DNA from: Actinomycetales bacterium
GTDB lineage: Bacteria; Actinomycetota; Actinomycetes; S36-B12; UBA5976
Direction: 5' to 3'
DNA length: 51,018 nucleotides
Assembly (NCBI GenBank): GCA_018969715.1
Contig: JAGWXT010000013.1
Span: forward strand, 1-51,018
Made by a program: the position numbers and the translations under genes. The notes beneath the pieces are model-generated. The model ran no database searches and had not been told where the DNA came from. It was given only the letters and a program-made list of their open reading frames with translations. Positions 17,853 through 27,040 of this stretch are shown one piece after another. Position 1 is the stretch's first letter. The number at the start of each line of letters is the position of its first letter.

Positions 17853-18344
17853 TCACGTGGAGTGGCTCTCAGCCGCAGCCAGGGACGCCAGCGCGGTGAA
17901 CGACTCGAAGGCAGCACAGGTGGCGTCATATCCCTTGTCCTCGACCGCACCCGGACCCCCGCATCGGTCATCGGCCTGGGCGAGGGTGTCAACGGTGAGC
18001 ACTCCGAAACCGATGGGCACGCCCGTACTCAGCCCGACGGCCATCAGGCCTGACGTGACCCCCTGGCAGACATAGTCGAAGTGGGGTGTCTGCCCGCGCA
18101 CGACGATGCCCAAGGCGATCACGACATCGCTCACCGCCGCCGCACGCTGACAGACGACGGGCAGTTCGAAGGCTCCGGTAACCCGCACGATGCGACACCG
18201 CGCCCCTACCTCGACGGCAGCCCGCTGCGCGCCGGCGATCAGTCGCGCCATCCGGGTGGGATGCCAGCGAGCGGCCACAACCGTGCACTGCAGGCCCATG
18301 GGAACGGCGGTCGGCACGGCGCCCGGGACGCCCTCACCGCTCAC
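17853..18344 (-). CDS. ribH: 6,7-dimethyl-8-ribityllumazine synthase
   Basis: Condenses 5-amino-6-ribitylaminouracil with dihydroxybutanone phosphate to lumazine, the penultimate riboflavin step. The 163-residue protein contains GAFELP and the segment GIVVRGQTPHFDYVCQGV with the catalytic histidine, both diagnostic. The start is a GTG overlapping the ribE stop as GTGA. In most Actinobacteria a ribBA gene lies between ribE and ribH; here it is missing, so the dihydroxybutanone phosphate source must be elsewhere. Confidence 0.95.
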   Translation of the reverse strand: MSGEGVPGAVPTAVPMGLQCTVVAARWHPTRMARLIAGAQRAAVEVGARCRIVRVTGAFELPVVCQRAAAVSDVVIALGIVVRGQTPHFDYVCQGVTSGLMAVGLSTGVPIGFGVLTVDTLAQADDRCGGPGAVEDKGYDATCAAFESFTALASLAAAESHST

Positions 18345-19033
18345 GGGTCGACTCCTGCCGGAGGGGACGGGTCGACGCCTGCCGGAGGGGGTGTGGGCGG
18401 GACGGCCACCGCGAGCCCCAGCCCCTGGCGGGCGAGGAGGGACTGGACGTACTTCGCGATCAGGTCAACCTCGATGTTCACCCGGTCACCCACCTCGAGC
18501 GAGCCCAGTGTCGTGCCCGCCAGCGTTGTGGGGATCAGGCTCACCTCGCACCAGCAATCCGGGTCCGGTGAGCGCGCGCTGATCGTGAGCGAAACGCCCG
18601 ACAGGGCCACCGAGCCCTTCTCGACCAGCAGCGGCATGAGCCCCGGTGGCACCGATACGCGAAGAACCCGCCAGTCGCGGTGATCGGTGCGCCCACACAC
18701 CTCGCCGACGCCATCAATGTGGCCCTGGACCAGATGCCCACCCAATGGGGAGGCCAGGGTCAGGGAACGCTCCAGGTTGACCCGATCGCCCACCGCAAGC
18801 CCGCCCAGCGTTGTTCGATTGAGCGTCTCACCCATGACATCGCACCAGAGGGCCGGTGAGTTCCGATCGCTCACCGCCACGGCTGCAACGGTCAGGCAGA
18901 CCCCGCTGACACTGAGGGAGTCTCCCGGTGACAGTTCTGCGAGCAGGTCAGCCCCGGACACCAGCAGCCGACAGCCGGGTGCCGCCGCCACCTCCCCGAT
19001 CACGCCGACCTGCTCCACCAGCCCTGTGAACAC
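18341..19033 (-). CDS. ribE: Riboflavin synthase, alpha chain
   Basis: Dismutates two lumazines to riboflavin. The 230-residue protein consists of two lumazine-binding repeats, the first beginning FTGLVEQVG and the second after about residue 98 with GHLVQGHIDGVG. The GTG start at 19033 fits the universal FTG N-terminus, but the GGGGGA in front leaves almost no spacing, so the true start is uncertain. The C-terminus ends in a duplicated PPAGVDP segment, encoded by a 24-bp tandem repeat, that is not part of the fold. It lies 61 bp after ribD and overlaps ribH. Confidence 0.93.
   Translation of the reverse strand: MFTGLVEQVGVIGEVAAAPGCRLLVSGADLLAELSPGDSLSVSGVCLTVAAVAVSDRNSPALWCDVMGETLNRTTLGGLAVGDRVNLERSLTLASPLGGHLVQGHIDGVGEVCGRTDHRDWRVLRVSVPPGLMPLLVEKGSVALSGVSLTISARSPDPDCWCEVSLIPTTLAGTTLGSLEVGDRVNIEVDLIAKYVQSLLARQGLGLAVAVPPTPPPAGVDPSPPAGVDP
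18344..18391 (-). repeat. 24-bp tandem duplication at the ribE-ribH junction
   Basis: Two 24-bp units (18344-18367, 18368-18391) differ at two positions. They encode the repeated PPAGVDP at the RibE C-terminus, in frame, and end at the ribH start. The junction is where ribBA would be expected. Confidence 0.88.
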
Positions 19034-19094
19034 TCCCCCATTGTGCCGCCCAACTCCCAGCCGCCGGGGCGCCACCGGCCAGATCGGCCCCGCC

Positions 19095-20132
19095 TCACCG
19101 CTGGACGCGGGCGCGCACGCACAGGTCGACACCGATCGGGGTCACACGCCAGTGCGCGAGGGACAGGTCACCCTCACCATTCGGCCACGACAGTGCCGGT
19201 ATCGGTCCGGCGAGGATGACGGGTGCGATGAACCAGATGAGTTCATCGATGAGTCCGGCTGCCGCGAATGCCCCGGCAAGCCGGGACCCACATTCGAGGA
19301 GGGCGTGGTGGACACCCCGCTCATGGAGTACCGCGAGGACCTCAGCCGGCGGACAGCGTGGCAGGCCCAGTGCCTCCCCGGTAGCAATTGCCGCACCGAG
19401 CCGGGTGCCCGCGAGGGAGCGCTCACCAACGACCACCCGCAGCGGATCCGGTGCTCGGCCGGGCAGCGGCGGCTGCGGCCGCGCCGTCAGCAGCGGATCG
19501 TCATCAAGGACCGTTGCGGTGCTCGTGACGATGGCTCCTACCTGAGCGCGCAGACGGTGCACCTCCTGCCGGGATTCCGGTGAGGTGATCCACCGCTGCT
19601 GCGGGTCGCGGGTGTCGGCACCGTTGCGGACAATCGAACCATCGAGGCTGGCCGCCACCTTCCACGTCACCCAGGGGCGCTTGGTGCGCAGGTGAAACAG
19701 CCACGGCTCAAGCAGGACGGCCGCTGCCTGGTGTGGATCGTCCCGTACCACGCTGATGCCAGCGCGCTGGAGGTCCGCTGCCCCGCCCCCGGCCGCGGTC
19801 GGGTCGGCGACCGCGTAGACGACCCGGCTGATTCCGCTGGCGAGGATCCGCTCGGTACAGGGCCCGGTCCGCCCGCGGTGCCGGCAGGGCTCGAGGGTGA
19901 CCACCATGGTCGCGCCGCGGGCCCGGTTCCCGGCCGCAGCCAGCGCAGCGACCTCCGCATGCGGGCCACCCGCGCGTTCATGCCAGCCTCGGCCGATTTC
20001 GCGACCGGCGGGATCGAGGATGACCGCGCCAACCGGCGGATTGGGCCATGGCCGCACCACCGCACCGGCGAGGGCAGCCGCCTGCAGCATCGCCCGCTGC
20101 TCCTCCTCGGTGGCCGACGTCGAGTGGCTCAC
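19095..20132 (-). CDS. ribD: Bifunctional diaminohydroxyphosphoribosylaminopyrimidine deaminase / reductase
   Basis: Performs the second and third riboflavin steps. The N-terminal deaminase domain (about 1-145) has the zinc motif HAEVAAL and PCRHRGRTGPC. The C-terminal reductase domain (about 150-345) includes the segment KVAASLDGSI and the NADPH-binding region. The start is a GTG at 20132 overlapping the rpe stop (GTGA); the longer frame inside rpe has no homology. Length is 345 residues, as expected. Confidence 0.95.
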   Translation of the reverse strand: MSHSTSATEEEQRAMLQAAALAGAVVRPWPNPPVGAVILDPAGREIGRGWHERAGGPHAEVAALAAAGNRARGATMVVTLEPCRHRGRTGPCTERILASGISRVVYAVADPTAAGGGAADLQRAGISVVRDDPHQAAAVLLEPWLFHLRTKRPWVTWKVAASLDGSIVRNGADTRDPQQRWITSPESRQEVHRLRAQVGAIVTSTATVLDDDPLLTARPQPPLPGRAPDPLRVVVGERSLAGTRLGAAIATGEALGLPRCPPAEVLAVLHERGVHHALLECGSRLAGAFAAAGLIDELIWFIAPVILAGPIPALSWPNGEGDLSLAHWRVTPIGVDLCVRARVQR

Positions 20133-20803
20133 GTCGGTGGTGGTGCGGACTCCTGCGCGGCCTGCCGCAGCCGCCGCAGCATGTCGACGGGATCCGTGCT
20201 GCCGAACACCGCACTGCCGGCAACGAAGACTTGCGCACCAGCCGCCGCCGCAACGCCGATCGTCGACTCGCCGATCCCCCCGTCCACCTCGATGCGCCAC
20301 CGCTCACCACGCAGTCCCCGCAGACGCCGGGCCGCGGCCAGCTTTGCCACCTGATCAGCGCGGAAGGCCTGCCCACCGAATCCGGGCTCAACGGTCATGA
20401 TCAGCAACAGGTCGATCACCCCCAGCAGCGGTTCGACCGCGGCCAGCGGCGTTGCCGGGCGCAGGGCAACCCCCACCTGCGCACCACTGGCGGCAATGGC
20501 CCGCGCGCATCCGAGGGGATCGTCCGCCGCCTCGACGTGGAAGGTGACCGACATCGCCCCCGCCTCGGCGTAGTCCCGGACCCACCGCGCCGGGTCCTCG
20601 ATCATGAGGTGGACATCGGCGGGCAGCCGCGTGCCGGCGATGAGGTCACGCACCGTCCCCGCCCCGAAGGACAGGTTGGGCACGAAGTGCCCGTCCATGA
20701 CGTCGAGGTGGATCCAGTCGGCCGCCTGCTCGATGCGGGCAACCTCATCGGCGAGGCGGGCGAGGTTGGCGCTGAGGATGCTGGGTGCGAGCAGGACGGA
20801 CAC
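20129..20803 (-). CDS. rpe: Ribulose-phosphate 3-epimerase
   Basis: Interconverts ribulose 5-phosphate and xylulose 5-phosphate in the pentose phosphate pathway. The 224-residue TIM barrel starts LLAPSILSANLARLADEV and contains WIHLDVMDGHFVPN with the catalytic metal-binding residues and VDGGIGESTI near the end. The start is a GTG at 20803 with TAGCCT 6 nt upstream, suggesting a leaderless transcript. Position upstream of the rib genes is the actinobacterial norm; its ribulose 5-phosphate also feeds riboflavin synthesis. Confidence 0.96.
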   Translation of the reverse strand: MSVLLAPSILSANLARLADEVARIEQAADWIHLDVMDGHFVPNLSFGAGTVRDLIAGTRLPADVHLMIEDPARWVRDYAEAGAMSVTFHVEAADDPLGCARAIAASGAQVGVALRPATPLAAVEPLLGVIDLLLIMTVEPGFGGQAFRADQVAKLAAARRLRGLRGERWRIEVDGGIGESTIGVAAAAGAQVFVAGSAVFGSTDPVDMLRRLRQAAQESAPPPT

Positions 20804-20809
20804 ATCGGC

Positions 20810-20815
20810 AGGCTA
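20810..20815 (-). promoter_or_regulatory. -10 box of a probable leaderless rpe transcript
   Basis: TAGCCT lies 6 nt before the rpe GTG. It is a good TANNNT box at leaderless spacing, and would drive the rpe-ribDEH group separately from rsmB. Confidence 0.5.
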
Positions 20816-20833
20816 CGCCCGGCGGAGTCGTGC

Positions 20834-20875
20834 CTCACGCGGGAGTCACCTTATGCAGGAGTCACGCGGGAGTCA
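20834..20875 (-). repeat. 14-bp direct repeat at the rsmB 3' end
   Basis: TCACGCGGGAGTCA occurs at 20835-20848 and 20862-20875, a 27-bp period with a 13-bp gap. The second copy begins with the rsmB stop codon. Confidence 0.7.
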
Positions 20876-22262
20876 GGAGCGCGGCGAACATCCCGTCGGT
20901 GTGATGCCGGTGCGGGAGCAGCCACAGGTCCGTCCCGGCGAGGCAGTCGGGTCCGAGCAGGTCGGCGACGGCAGCGCTCGCCGACAGCCGTCGGGCCTCG
21001 CCGTGCGCGCACACCTCGTCGACAACCGCCACCGTCTCCGCGGGCAGCAGTGAGCAGGCGGAGTAGAGCACCAGCCCACCTGGCCGAGTTGCCGCAAGGG
21101 CCGCCCGCAGGAGATCGCGCTGCTGGGCAACCAGCCCCGGCAGCTCATCGGGCTGGCGTCGCCAGCGCGCATCCGGGCGTCGGCAGATGGCACCGGAGCC
21201 GCTGCACGGAACATCACAGAGGACCCGATCGAAACTTCCGGGCCGCCAGATGCCGCCCCGGGCGTCGGCGCAGACAACACTCCACCGCGCACCATTCGGT
21301 GCCCGGGCCATGCGTGCAAGTGCCGTGCGGGTCAGGCGAGCGCGGTGCCAGTGCCGATCGGCGGCCAGCAGCCGGCCGGCTGGTCCGGCTCGTTCACTGA
21401 GCAGGGAAAGCATCAGCGCAGCCTTGCCTCCCGGGCCCGCCATCGCATCGCACCAGCGTTCATCCCGGCCGGCCATCGGGGCACGCACAAGCGCCAGGGC
21501 AGCCAGCTGACTGCCCTCGTCCTGAACACCGACCGCCGATCCCCGCGCGGGGGCCGGTCCCCGGCCAGCGGTGACGGCATACGGGCTGTACCGCCCGGGC
21601 TCACCACCAGCCACCTCCTGGTCGGGATGACCGGGCGGCCAGACGATCAGGCTGACGCGGGGGCTGCGGTTGTTCGCCATCAACAGCGGCTCGAGCTCGG
21701 CTGGATCCGCACCAGCCGCGGCCAGTCCCTCGCGGAGGCCGTCCACCAGCCACTCCGGATGGGAGTGGCGGCGCGCCAGCGTCTGGGTGGCCGTGGCCTG
21801 TGGGAGTGCCAGCCACTCCCACCAGGCAGCCGGCGGTCGCTCGGTGAGCCGGCGCAGGACGGCATTGACGAACCCCCGTGCCCGCGGCACGGTGTGACCG
21901 GCCACATCCACCCAGGTGGCGGCAACCGCATACCCCGGGGTGCCCCGGACGAGGTAGTCGTATCCGGCGATGCACAGCAGGTCCCGGCAGTCCGCGTCGA
22001 TCTCCGACGCGGGGCGCCGGGCGCATTCCACAATCACCGACAGAATCGCGCTGCGTTGGCGGGTGGACCCCTGGACAAGATCGGTGACGAGGGCGGCGGC
22101 GGCACTGGGCAAGTCCCGGGAACCCAGATGCTGACGAAGGGCGAGGGTCAGGTATGCATTCACCTGGCGCGCATGGATGACGACGGCCAGGGCGTGCTCA
22201 CGCGGTGCTGCCGGTTCGCCCCTCATCGATGGCACGCATCGCCCTTCATCGAAGCCGCGCAT
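20862..22262 (-). CDS. rsmB: 16S rRNA cytosine-967 C5-methyltransferase
   Basis: Methylates C967 of 16S rRNA with SAM. The N-terminal NusB-like domain (about 25-155) is followed by a Rossmann methyltransferase domain with AGPGGKA (motif I), DVPCSGSGAICRRPDARW (motif IV) and YSACSLLPAE (motif VI); the two catalytic cysteines in PCS and ACS are present. Length is 466 residues. The ATG at 22262 overlaps fmt by 17 bp; the ATG at 22226 is an alternative. It follows fmt as in most bacteria. Confidence 0.93.
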   Translation of the reverse strand: MRGFDEGRCVPSMRGEPAAPREHALAVVIHARQVNAYLTLALRQHLGSRDLPSAAAALVTDLVQGSTRQRSAILSVIVECARRPASEIDADCRDLLCIAGYDYLVRGTPGYAVAATWVDVAGHTVPRARGFVNAVLRRLTERPPAAWWEWLALPQATATQTLARRHSHPEWLVDGLREGLAAAGADPAELEPLLMANNRSPRVSLIVWPPGHPDQEVAGGEPGRYSPYAVTAGRGPAPARGSAVGVQDEGSQLAALALVRAPMAGRDERWCDAMAGPGGKAALMLSLLSERAGPAGRLLAADRHWHRARLTRTALARMARAPNGARWSVVCADARGGIWRPGSFDRVLCDVPCSGSGAICRRPDARWRRQPDELPGLVAQQRDLLRAALAATRPGGLVLYSACSLLPAETVAVVDEVCAHGEARRLSASAAVADLLGPDCLAGTDLWLLPHRHHTDGMFAALLTPA

Positions 22263-23196
22263 CGGCAGCGATCCGAGCCCCCCGCCACCAGTCGATTGCC
22301 GGCATCTGTCGACCGCCGGCTGGCTGCACCCAGCCCAGCCTCACAGCGGACTGGCCACAGGCCACCTCGACGGCCTGAGAGATCCGGGTCACTGTGCCGG
22401 GCGCCCCGACCGCGGCCGCTCCGAGCGTCACCGGACCGATGCGAAGCCGCTGGTCGCCGATGAGTGCCCATGCGCCCGGACGCGGGGTCATGGCACGCAC
22501 CTGCCGGTCGACCTGGCCGGCGTCCGCAGTGAAGTCGATATGGGCATCGGCGACGGTGAGCCGGGGTGCGTGGCTGACCGGCCCGGTGGGCTGTGGCTCC
22601 GCCTGGCAGGTTCCCTGAGCGATCCCGTCGATCACGTCCGGCAGCCGTTCATTGCCGACCTGCGCAAGGACCGTCAGCAACTCCCCCGCGGTCGCCCGCG
22701 GGGGGATCGGCACCACTGTGCGGTCAAGGATGTCACCGGTGTCGAGACCGGCGTCGATGCGGAAGATCGTGACGCCGGTGAGCGCGTCACCCTGCCAGAT
22801 GGCGTAGGTGACCGGAGCGGCACCGCGCCATGCCGGCAGCAATGAGAAATGGACGTTGATCCAACCGAGGGGGACGGCCGCGCGCGCAGCCGATCCGATC
22901 ATCGCCCCATAGGCGATGACGACAACGAGGTCAATGGCCTGAGCCCGCAATCGGGCCAGCAGGTCGGGATCGTCAGTGCGCTCCGGTGCCAGGACGGGGA
23001 TGCCGAGCGCCACCCCGGCGCGCGCCAAGGGGGTCGGCTGCGCTGACCGGCCACGGCCACTGGGCGCTGCTGGCCGCGTCAGCAGCAGGTCCACCGTGTG
23101 GCGGGTTCGCAGCAGCGCATGCAGGGCGTCAACAGCAAGGTGCGGAGTGCCAGCGACGGCCAGCCGGAGGGACCTCGCAGCGGGCACCCGGGTCAA
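22246..23196 (-). CDS. fmt: Methionyl-tRNA formyltransferase
   Basis: Formylates initiator Met-tRNA using 10-formyltetrahydrofolate. The 316-residue protein has the N-terminal AVAGTPHLAVDAL, the formyl-folate loop FSLLPAWRGAAPV, and TGVTIFRIDAGLDTGDIL with the catalytic aspartate, then a C-terminal OB-fold tRNA-binding domain. The start is a TTG overlapping the def stop as TTGA; a GTG three codons in is an alternative. Confidence 0.95.
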   Translation of the reverse strand: MTRVPAARSLRLAVAGTPHLAVDALHALLRTRHTVDLLLTRPAAPSGRGRSAQPTPLARAGVALGIPVLAPERTDDPDLLARLRAQAIDLVVVIAYGAMIGSAARAAVPLGWINVHFSLLPAWRGAAPVTYAIWQGDALTGVTIFRIDAGLDTGDILDRTVVPIPPRATAGELLTVLAQVGNERLPDVIDGIAQGTCQAEPQPTGPVSHAPRLTVADAHIDFTADAGQVDRQVRAMTPRPGAWALIGDQRLRIGPVTLGAAAVGAPGTVTRISQAVEVACGQSAVRLGWVQPAGGRQMPAIDWWRGARIAADARLR

Positions 23197-23723
23197 GCCC
23201 AGTGCCGCGATGGCGCCGCCGTGACCGGCGAGGCGAACCAGGGGGCTTCGCGGATCTCGCGCATGGCGCGCCGACGCTCCTCGCGCGTGGTGCGATCGAT
23301 GGTGAGGATGCCGTCCAGATGATCCGTCTCATGCTGCAGGCAGCGGGCAAGGAGACCGGTTGCGGTCAGCGTCTGAGGGGCACCGGTGCAGTCGACGCCC
23401 CGGGCCGTGAGCTGGACTGCGCGGGGAACCATGACGGTGAGCCCGGGCAGGGACAGGCACCCCTCCTCCGCCTCCTCCTGCTCATCGGCCAGCTCCAGCA
23501 CCGGATTGCACAGGTGGCCCTGTTCGTCATCAGCCGTCTGGTAGACCAGCACGCGCAAGGAGACGCCAACCTGGGGGGCTGCAAGTCCGATCCCGGGGGC
23601 GTCGAGCATCGTCTCCCGCATGTCCTCGATGAGGGTGTGCAGGGACCGGTCGAACGCCGTCACCTCGCGTGCCGGGGTGGTCAGCACCGGATCACCGAGA
23701 AGTCGCAGCTGCAGGACCGACAC
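23193..23723 (-). CDS. def: Peptide deformylase
   Basis: Removes the formyl group from nascent N-terminal methionine. The three metal-site motifs are present: GIGLAAPQVG, EEGCLSLPG (cysteine ligand) and QHETDHLDG (HExxH-type). The GTG at 23723 gives 176 residues and has TAAACT 7 nt upstream, favouring it over a GTG nine codons upstream. The pair def-fmt links formylation and deformylation. Confidence 0.95.
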   Translation of the reverse strand: MSVLQLRLLGDPVLTTPAREVTAFDRSLHTLIEDMRETMLDAPGIGLAAPQVGVSLRVLVYQTADDEQGHLCNPVLELADEQEEAEEGCLSLPGLTVMVPRAVQLTARGVDCTGAPQTLTATGLLARCLQHETDHLDGILTIDRTTREERRRAMREIREAPWFASPVTAAPSRHWA

Positions 23724-23730
23724 CGGGCCG

Positions 23731-23736
23731 AGTTTA
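23731..23736 (-). promoter_or_regulatory. -10 box of a probable leaderless def transcript
   Basis: TAAACT lies 7 nt before the def GTG on the minus strand, in the 67-bp gap after priA. It supports both an internal promoter and the choice of start. Confidence 0.55.
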
Positions 23737-23790
23737 CCTCGGCGTGACACCGACGCGGGCTGACGAGGCCTGCCGCCGCACCTGCGCAGG

Positions 23791-25764
23791 TCAGAGCCAG
23801 GGCGGGTCCACGCGCACGTTCAACGGCTGCTGCCCGCGGGCGGAGCGGGCGATGAGCAGGGCACGGAGCATCGGCAGAACCAATCCCCGCGACCGGTGGT
23901 CAACCACGAGATACCCCAAGGCCTGCGCCCCGCTCGGCATCGGCCCATGGGTGCGCACTGGCGCGGCGGAGCCGACCTCCGACAGCACGTCGGCGACATC
24001 CGCGGCCGCCCCCCGCACCCCGATGGTCAGCGATGCCGGTGGCAGATGTGCGGCAATGCGCTCACTCAGGGCATTGCGCGCCCAGGTCACCGGATCCCAC
24101 CGGATCAGAGCCGTGATCTCCGGGGAGGGGTGCCGGCCCGCGATCACCACTGTGCCGGAGGTGACCATGGCCGCGACGGCAAGCCAACGCCGAAGGGCGC
24201 TCTCGGGCGCTTCGAGCAACGGCAGCGACAGGGCGATGTCTGCATCGAGGATGAGGGCACCGGCGTAACCGCCGGCGAGGACCGGCTCAGCCCCGGGAGT
24301 TGCGACGATGAGACAGCCGGTGGACTGCTCCGCAGTCAGCTCCGGGATGGGGGATCCACGTTCAGCGAGCAGCACCCGCTGACCGGGAAACGCTCGGGCG
24401 AGTTCCTCCGCCGTGCGCCCCGCACCAATCACCAGTCCCCGCAGCCGCGGATGCCCGCAGCGGGCGCACCGCCAGTGCGTCGCCGCGCGTTGACACACCC
24501 GGCAGGTGGGCGGCGAGGTTGCATCGGCAGCGCTCAGGCTGCCGCCGCACAGGCACCGGGCGGGTGCGCGGCACCGCTCACAGGCAAGATGCGGACGGTA
24601 GCCCCGGCGTGGCACCGAGACCAGGACCGGCCCCCCGGAGAGGCCTTCCCGAGCGGCCTGGATCGCCAGCGGCGGGATTCGCGCCCGGCCGGCCGAGCCC
24701 GCGCGCGCCACCGCTTCGGGGTCCCCGGCGAACACGATCCGCGGTGCCCGCTGGCGCACTATCGACCGGGGTGCCGCAACACTGCCGAAGCCCTCGTACT
24801 CCACGCACCACTGGGCGGTGACACTGCGGGCGCGGGAGGCGAGCACGAGCGCGCAGCCACTGGCACGGGCGCGGGCCCGGGCCACGGCGAGGGTGGTCCA
24901 GTAGGGCGCGCGGGGACTTGTGTGCAGGTCATCGCTGTCATCGACGACGACGATCAGGCGCAGGTTGCCGACCGGGGCGAAGACCGCGGAGCGCGTGCCG
25001 ATCACGAGGGACACCTCGCGATCACGACAGCGCAGGAACGCCCGATATCGCGCCGCAGGCCCCAGTGCCTGTGTCAGGCAGACCCGATCAAGGTCGGCCA
25101 GCGCATCGGAGCACTGGTCGACATCATCGGCGCTCGGGGCCACGATCACCGCACCGCCCGGTGACGCGACGCGGACCAGCCCTGCGAGGACATCCGCCCA
25201 GGGCCAGCCCGGCGGCAGGGTGAGTGCGGCAGACACCGCCTCCCCCGCGGCGATCCGACGCAGGAGGGCGGGACCGGCGGTGAGGTGGGGCCATGGCTCG
25301 GGGGCCCGCCCGTCGGTTGCCGGCGCCGGGAGCACCAGGCCGGGGAGGCCCGGGGCCGGGAGCACCGGGTCGGGGAGGCCCGGGGCCGGGAGCACCGGGG
25401 TCTTCGGACCGGGCCGCCGGCGGTCCTGCTCAACCCGGGCCTGCCGCGGCGGCGCTGCCGATCGCGCAACATCGCCGAAGGTGCCCAGGAACCCGGCTGC
25501 CGTCTCGTGGATCGCACCGATGACGGCTGGCGTGAATGTCGGAATGGACGAGGGCACCGCATGCACCTGGGTGAGGGGGCCGTCATGGGTGCGAATCGCG
25601 CTGCGCTCGAGGATGACCCCATCCATCAGCCGGCCGGCGAAGCGCACGCGCACCCGGGATCCGGGCTGGGCGGCGCGGTCATCGGCCTGTGCTACCTCGT
25701 AGTCGAAATCGCGGTCGAGGTGCCGGACGGGGGTGTCGAGGCGCACCCGGGCGATCGGCAGCAC
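23791..25764 (-). CDS. priA: PriA-like primosomal protein N', helicase motifs degenerate
   Basis: Homologue of the replication-restart protein PriA, 657 residues. The N-terminal DNA-binding domain (about 1-105) starts IARVRLDTPVRHLDRDFDYEV. The zinc-binding cysteine pairs are intact (CERC at 395, then CLCGG, CRVC and CARCG up to about 443). However, the helicase core lacks a Walker A GKT motif, and the DEEH-type motif II reads VVDDSDDLH, so ATP-driven unwinding is unlikely. Such degeneration is usual for actinobacterial PriA. A proline-rich linker (about 122-148) is encoded by a 30-bp tandem repeat. The start is a GTG 58 bp after metK. Confidence 0.9.
   Translation of the reverse strand: MLPIARVRLDTPVRHLDRDFDYEVAQADDRAAQPGSRVRVRFAGRLMDGVILERSAIRTHDGPLTQVHAVPSSIPTFTPAVIGAIHETAAGFLGTFGDVARSAAPPRQARVEQDRRRPGPKTPVLPAPGLPDPVLPAPGLPGLVLPAPATDGRAPEPWPHLTAGPALLRRIAAGEAVSAALTLPPGWPWADVLAGLVRVASPGGAVIVAPSADDVDQCSDALADLDRVCLTQALGPAARYRAFLRCRDREVSLVIGTRSAVFAPVGNLRLIVVVDDSDDLHTSPRAPYWTTLAVARARARASGCALVLASRARSVTAQWCVEYEGFGSVAAPRSIVRQRAPRIVFAGDPEAVARAGSAGRARIPPLAIQAAREGLSGGPVLVSVPRRGYRPHLACERCRAPARCLCGGSLSAADATSPPTCRVCQRAATHWRCARCGHPRLRGLVIGAGRTAEELARAFPGQRVLLAERGSPIPELTAEQSTGCLIVATPGAEPVLAGGYAGALILDADIALSLPLLEAPESALRRWLAVAAMVTSGTVVIAGRHPSPEITALIRWDPVTWARNALSERIAAHLPPASLTIGVRGAAADVADVLSEVGSAAPVRTHGPMPSGAQALGYLVVDHRSRGLVLPMLRALLIARSARGQQPLNVRVDPPWL
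25321..25399 (-). repeat. 30-bp tandem repeat inside priA
   Basis: Two full units (25321-25350, 25351-25380) and a 19-bp partial unit (25381-25399) encode LPAPGLP-type repeats in frame, between the DNA-binding domain and the degenerate helicase core. Confidence 0.93.
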
Positions 25765-25822
25765 TGCCGCTGGGTCACGCGGCCTGCTACCCGGCGCCCG
25801 GCGGCGTCGGGCACCGGCTGGT

Positions 25823-27022
25823 TCAGCCAGCGACCGCCGCCTGCAGGGAAGCCGCTCGATCCGTCCGCTCCCAGGTGAAGTCAGGCAACTCGCGGCCGAA
25901 GTGACCGTAGGCGGCGGTCTGTCGATAGATCGGGCGCTTCAGGTCCAAGGCCGCGATGATCGCGGCCGGCCGCAGGTCGAACACCTGCTGGATCGCCGCA
26001 CCGATCTGCTCATCGGGCACACTCCCGGTGCCGAATGTCTCGACGAACACCCCGACCGGATGGGCCTTGCCGATCGCGTAGGCCACCTGAACCTCGCAGC
26101 GCTGGGCAAGGCCGGCGGCCACGACGTTCTTTGCCACCCAGCGCATCGCATACGCCGCTGATCGGTCGACCTTCGAGGGGTCCTTGCCGGAGAAGGCGCC
26201 ACCCCCGTGACGGGCCATGCCACCGTAGCTGTCCACGATGATCTTCCGTCCGGTGAGCCCGGCATCCCCCATGGGCCCACCGATCTCGAACCGGCCGGTG
26301 GGGTTCACGAGCAGTCGGTAGCCCTCGGTGTCGAGGGTGCCCGCCCACGCCGTGAGCACCTCGTCGACGACCTGGGCCCGGATATCGGGCGTGAGGAGAT
26401 GCTCCAGATCGATCCCAGCGGCATGCTGCGTGGAGATGACGACCGTGTCCAGTCGGCGCGGTCGGGCCTGCGCGTCGTATTCGATGGTCACCTGAGTCTT
26501 GCCGTCGGGACGGAGGTAGGGCAGGGCGCCGCTGGTACGGACCGCCGCAAGCTGTTCCGCCAGCCGGTGCGCCAGATGGATGGGCAAGGGCATCAGTGTC
26601 GCGGTGTCTTGGCAGGCATAGCCGAACATCAACCCCTGGTCGCCGGCACCCTGACGGTCCAGGGGATCCCCGGAGCCCGCCCGCTCCTCAAGGGCGTCAT
26701 TCACCCCTTGCGCGATGTCCGGTGACTGGGCGCCGATCGAGACCGACACCCCGCAGGAGGCGCCGTCGAAACCCTTGGCTGAGGAGTCGTAGCCGATTCC
26801 GAGAATCGTCGCGCGCACCAGTGACGCGACATCGGCATAGGCCTTCGTCGTCACCTCGCCGGCGACGTGCACCTGTCCGGTGGTGATGAGGGTCTCCACC
26901 GCAACCCGGCTGTGGGGATCGGATCCGATCAGGTCATCGAGGATCGCGTCGCTGATCTGGTCGGCGATCTTGTCCGGGTGGCCTTCGGTCACGGACTCGG
27001 AGGTGAACAGTCGAGCGGTCAC
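25823..27022 (-). CDS. metK: S-adenosylmethionine synthetase
   Basis: Makes SAM from methionine and ATP. The 399-residue protein carries [16 protein letters not shown] near the N-terminus, [12 protein letters not shown], and the glycine-rich phosphate loop [16 protein letters not shown]. The start is a GTG with GGAAG 9 nt upstream. The 215-bp gap before it contains tandem repeats; I looked for a SAM riboswitch there and did not recognise one. Confidence 0.97.
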   Translation of the reverse strand: MTARLFTSESVTEGHPDKIADQISDAILDDLIGSDPHSRVAVETLITTGQVHVAGEVTTKAYADVASLVRATILGIGYDSSAKGFDGASCGVSVSIGAQSPDIAQGVNDALEERAGSGDPLDRQGAGDQGLMFGYACQDTATLMPLPIHLAHRLAEQLAAVRTSGALPYLRPDGKTQVTIEYDAQARPRRLDTVVISTQHAAGIDLEHLLTPDIRAQVVDEVLTAWAGTLDTEGYRLLVNPTGRFEIGGPMGDAGLTGRKIIVDSYGGMARHGGGAFSGKDPSKVDRSAAYAMRWVAKNVVAAGLAQRCEVQVAYAIGKAHPVGVFVETFGTGSVPDEQIGAAIQQVFDLRPAAIIAALDLKRPIYRQTAAYGHFGRELPDFTWERTDRAASLQAAVAG

Positions 27023-27040
27023 GTGTCACCGCTTCCTTTC

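Noticed and set aside
20804..20861. FMN riboswitch for the rib genes
   Set aside because: The gap before rpe is only about 58 bp, too short for an RFN element, and ribD overlaps rpe directly.
23791..25764. priA as a pseudogene
   Set aside because: The frame is intact over 657 residues and the zinc cysteines are conserved. Loss of helicase motifs is normal for actinobacterial PriA.
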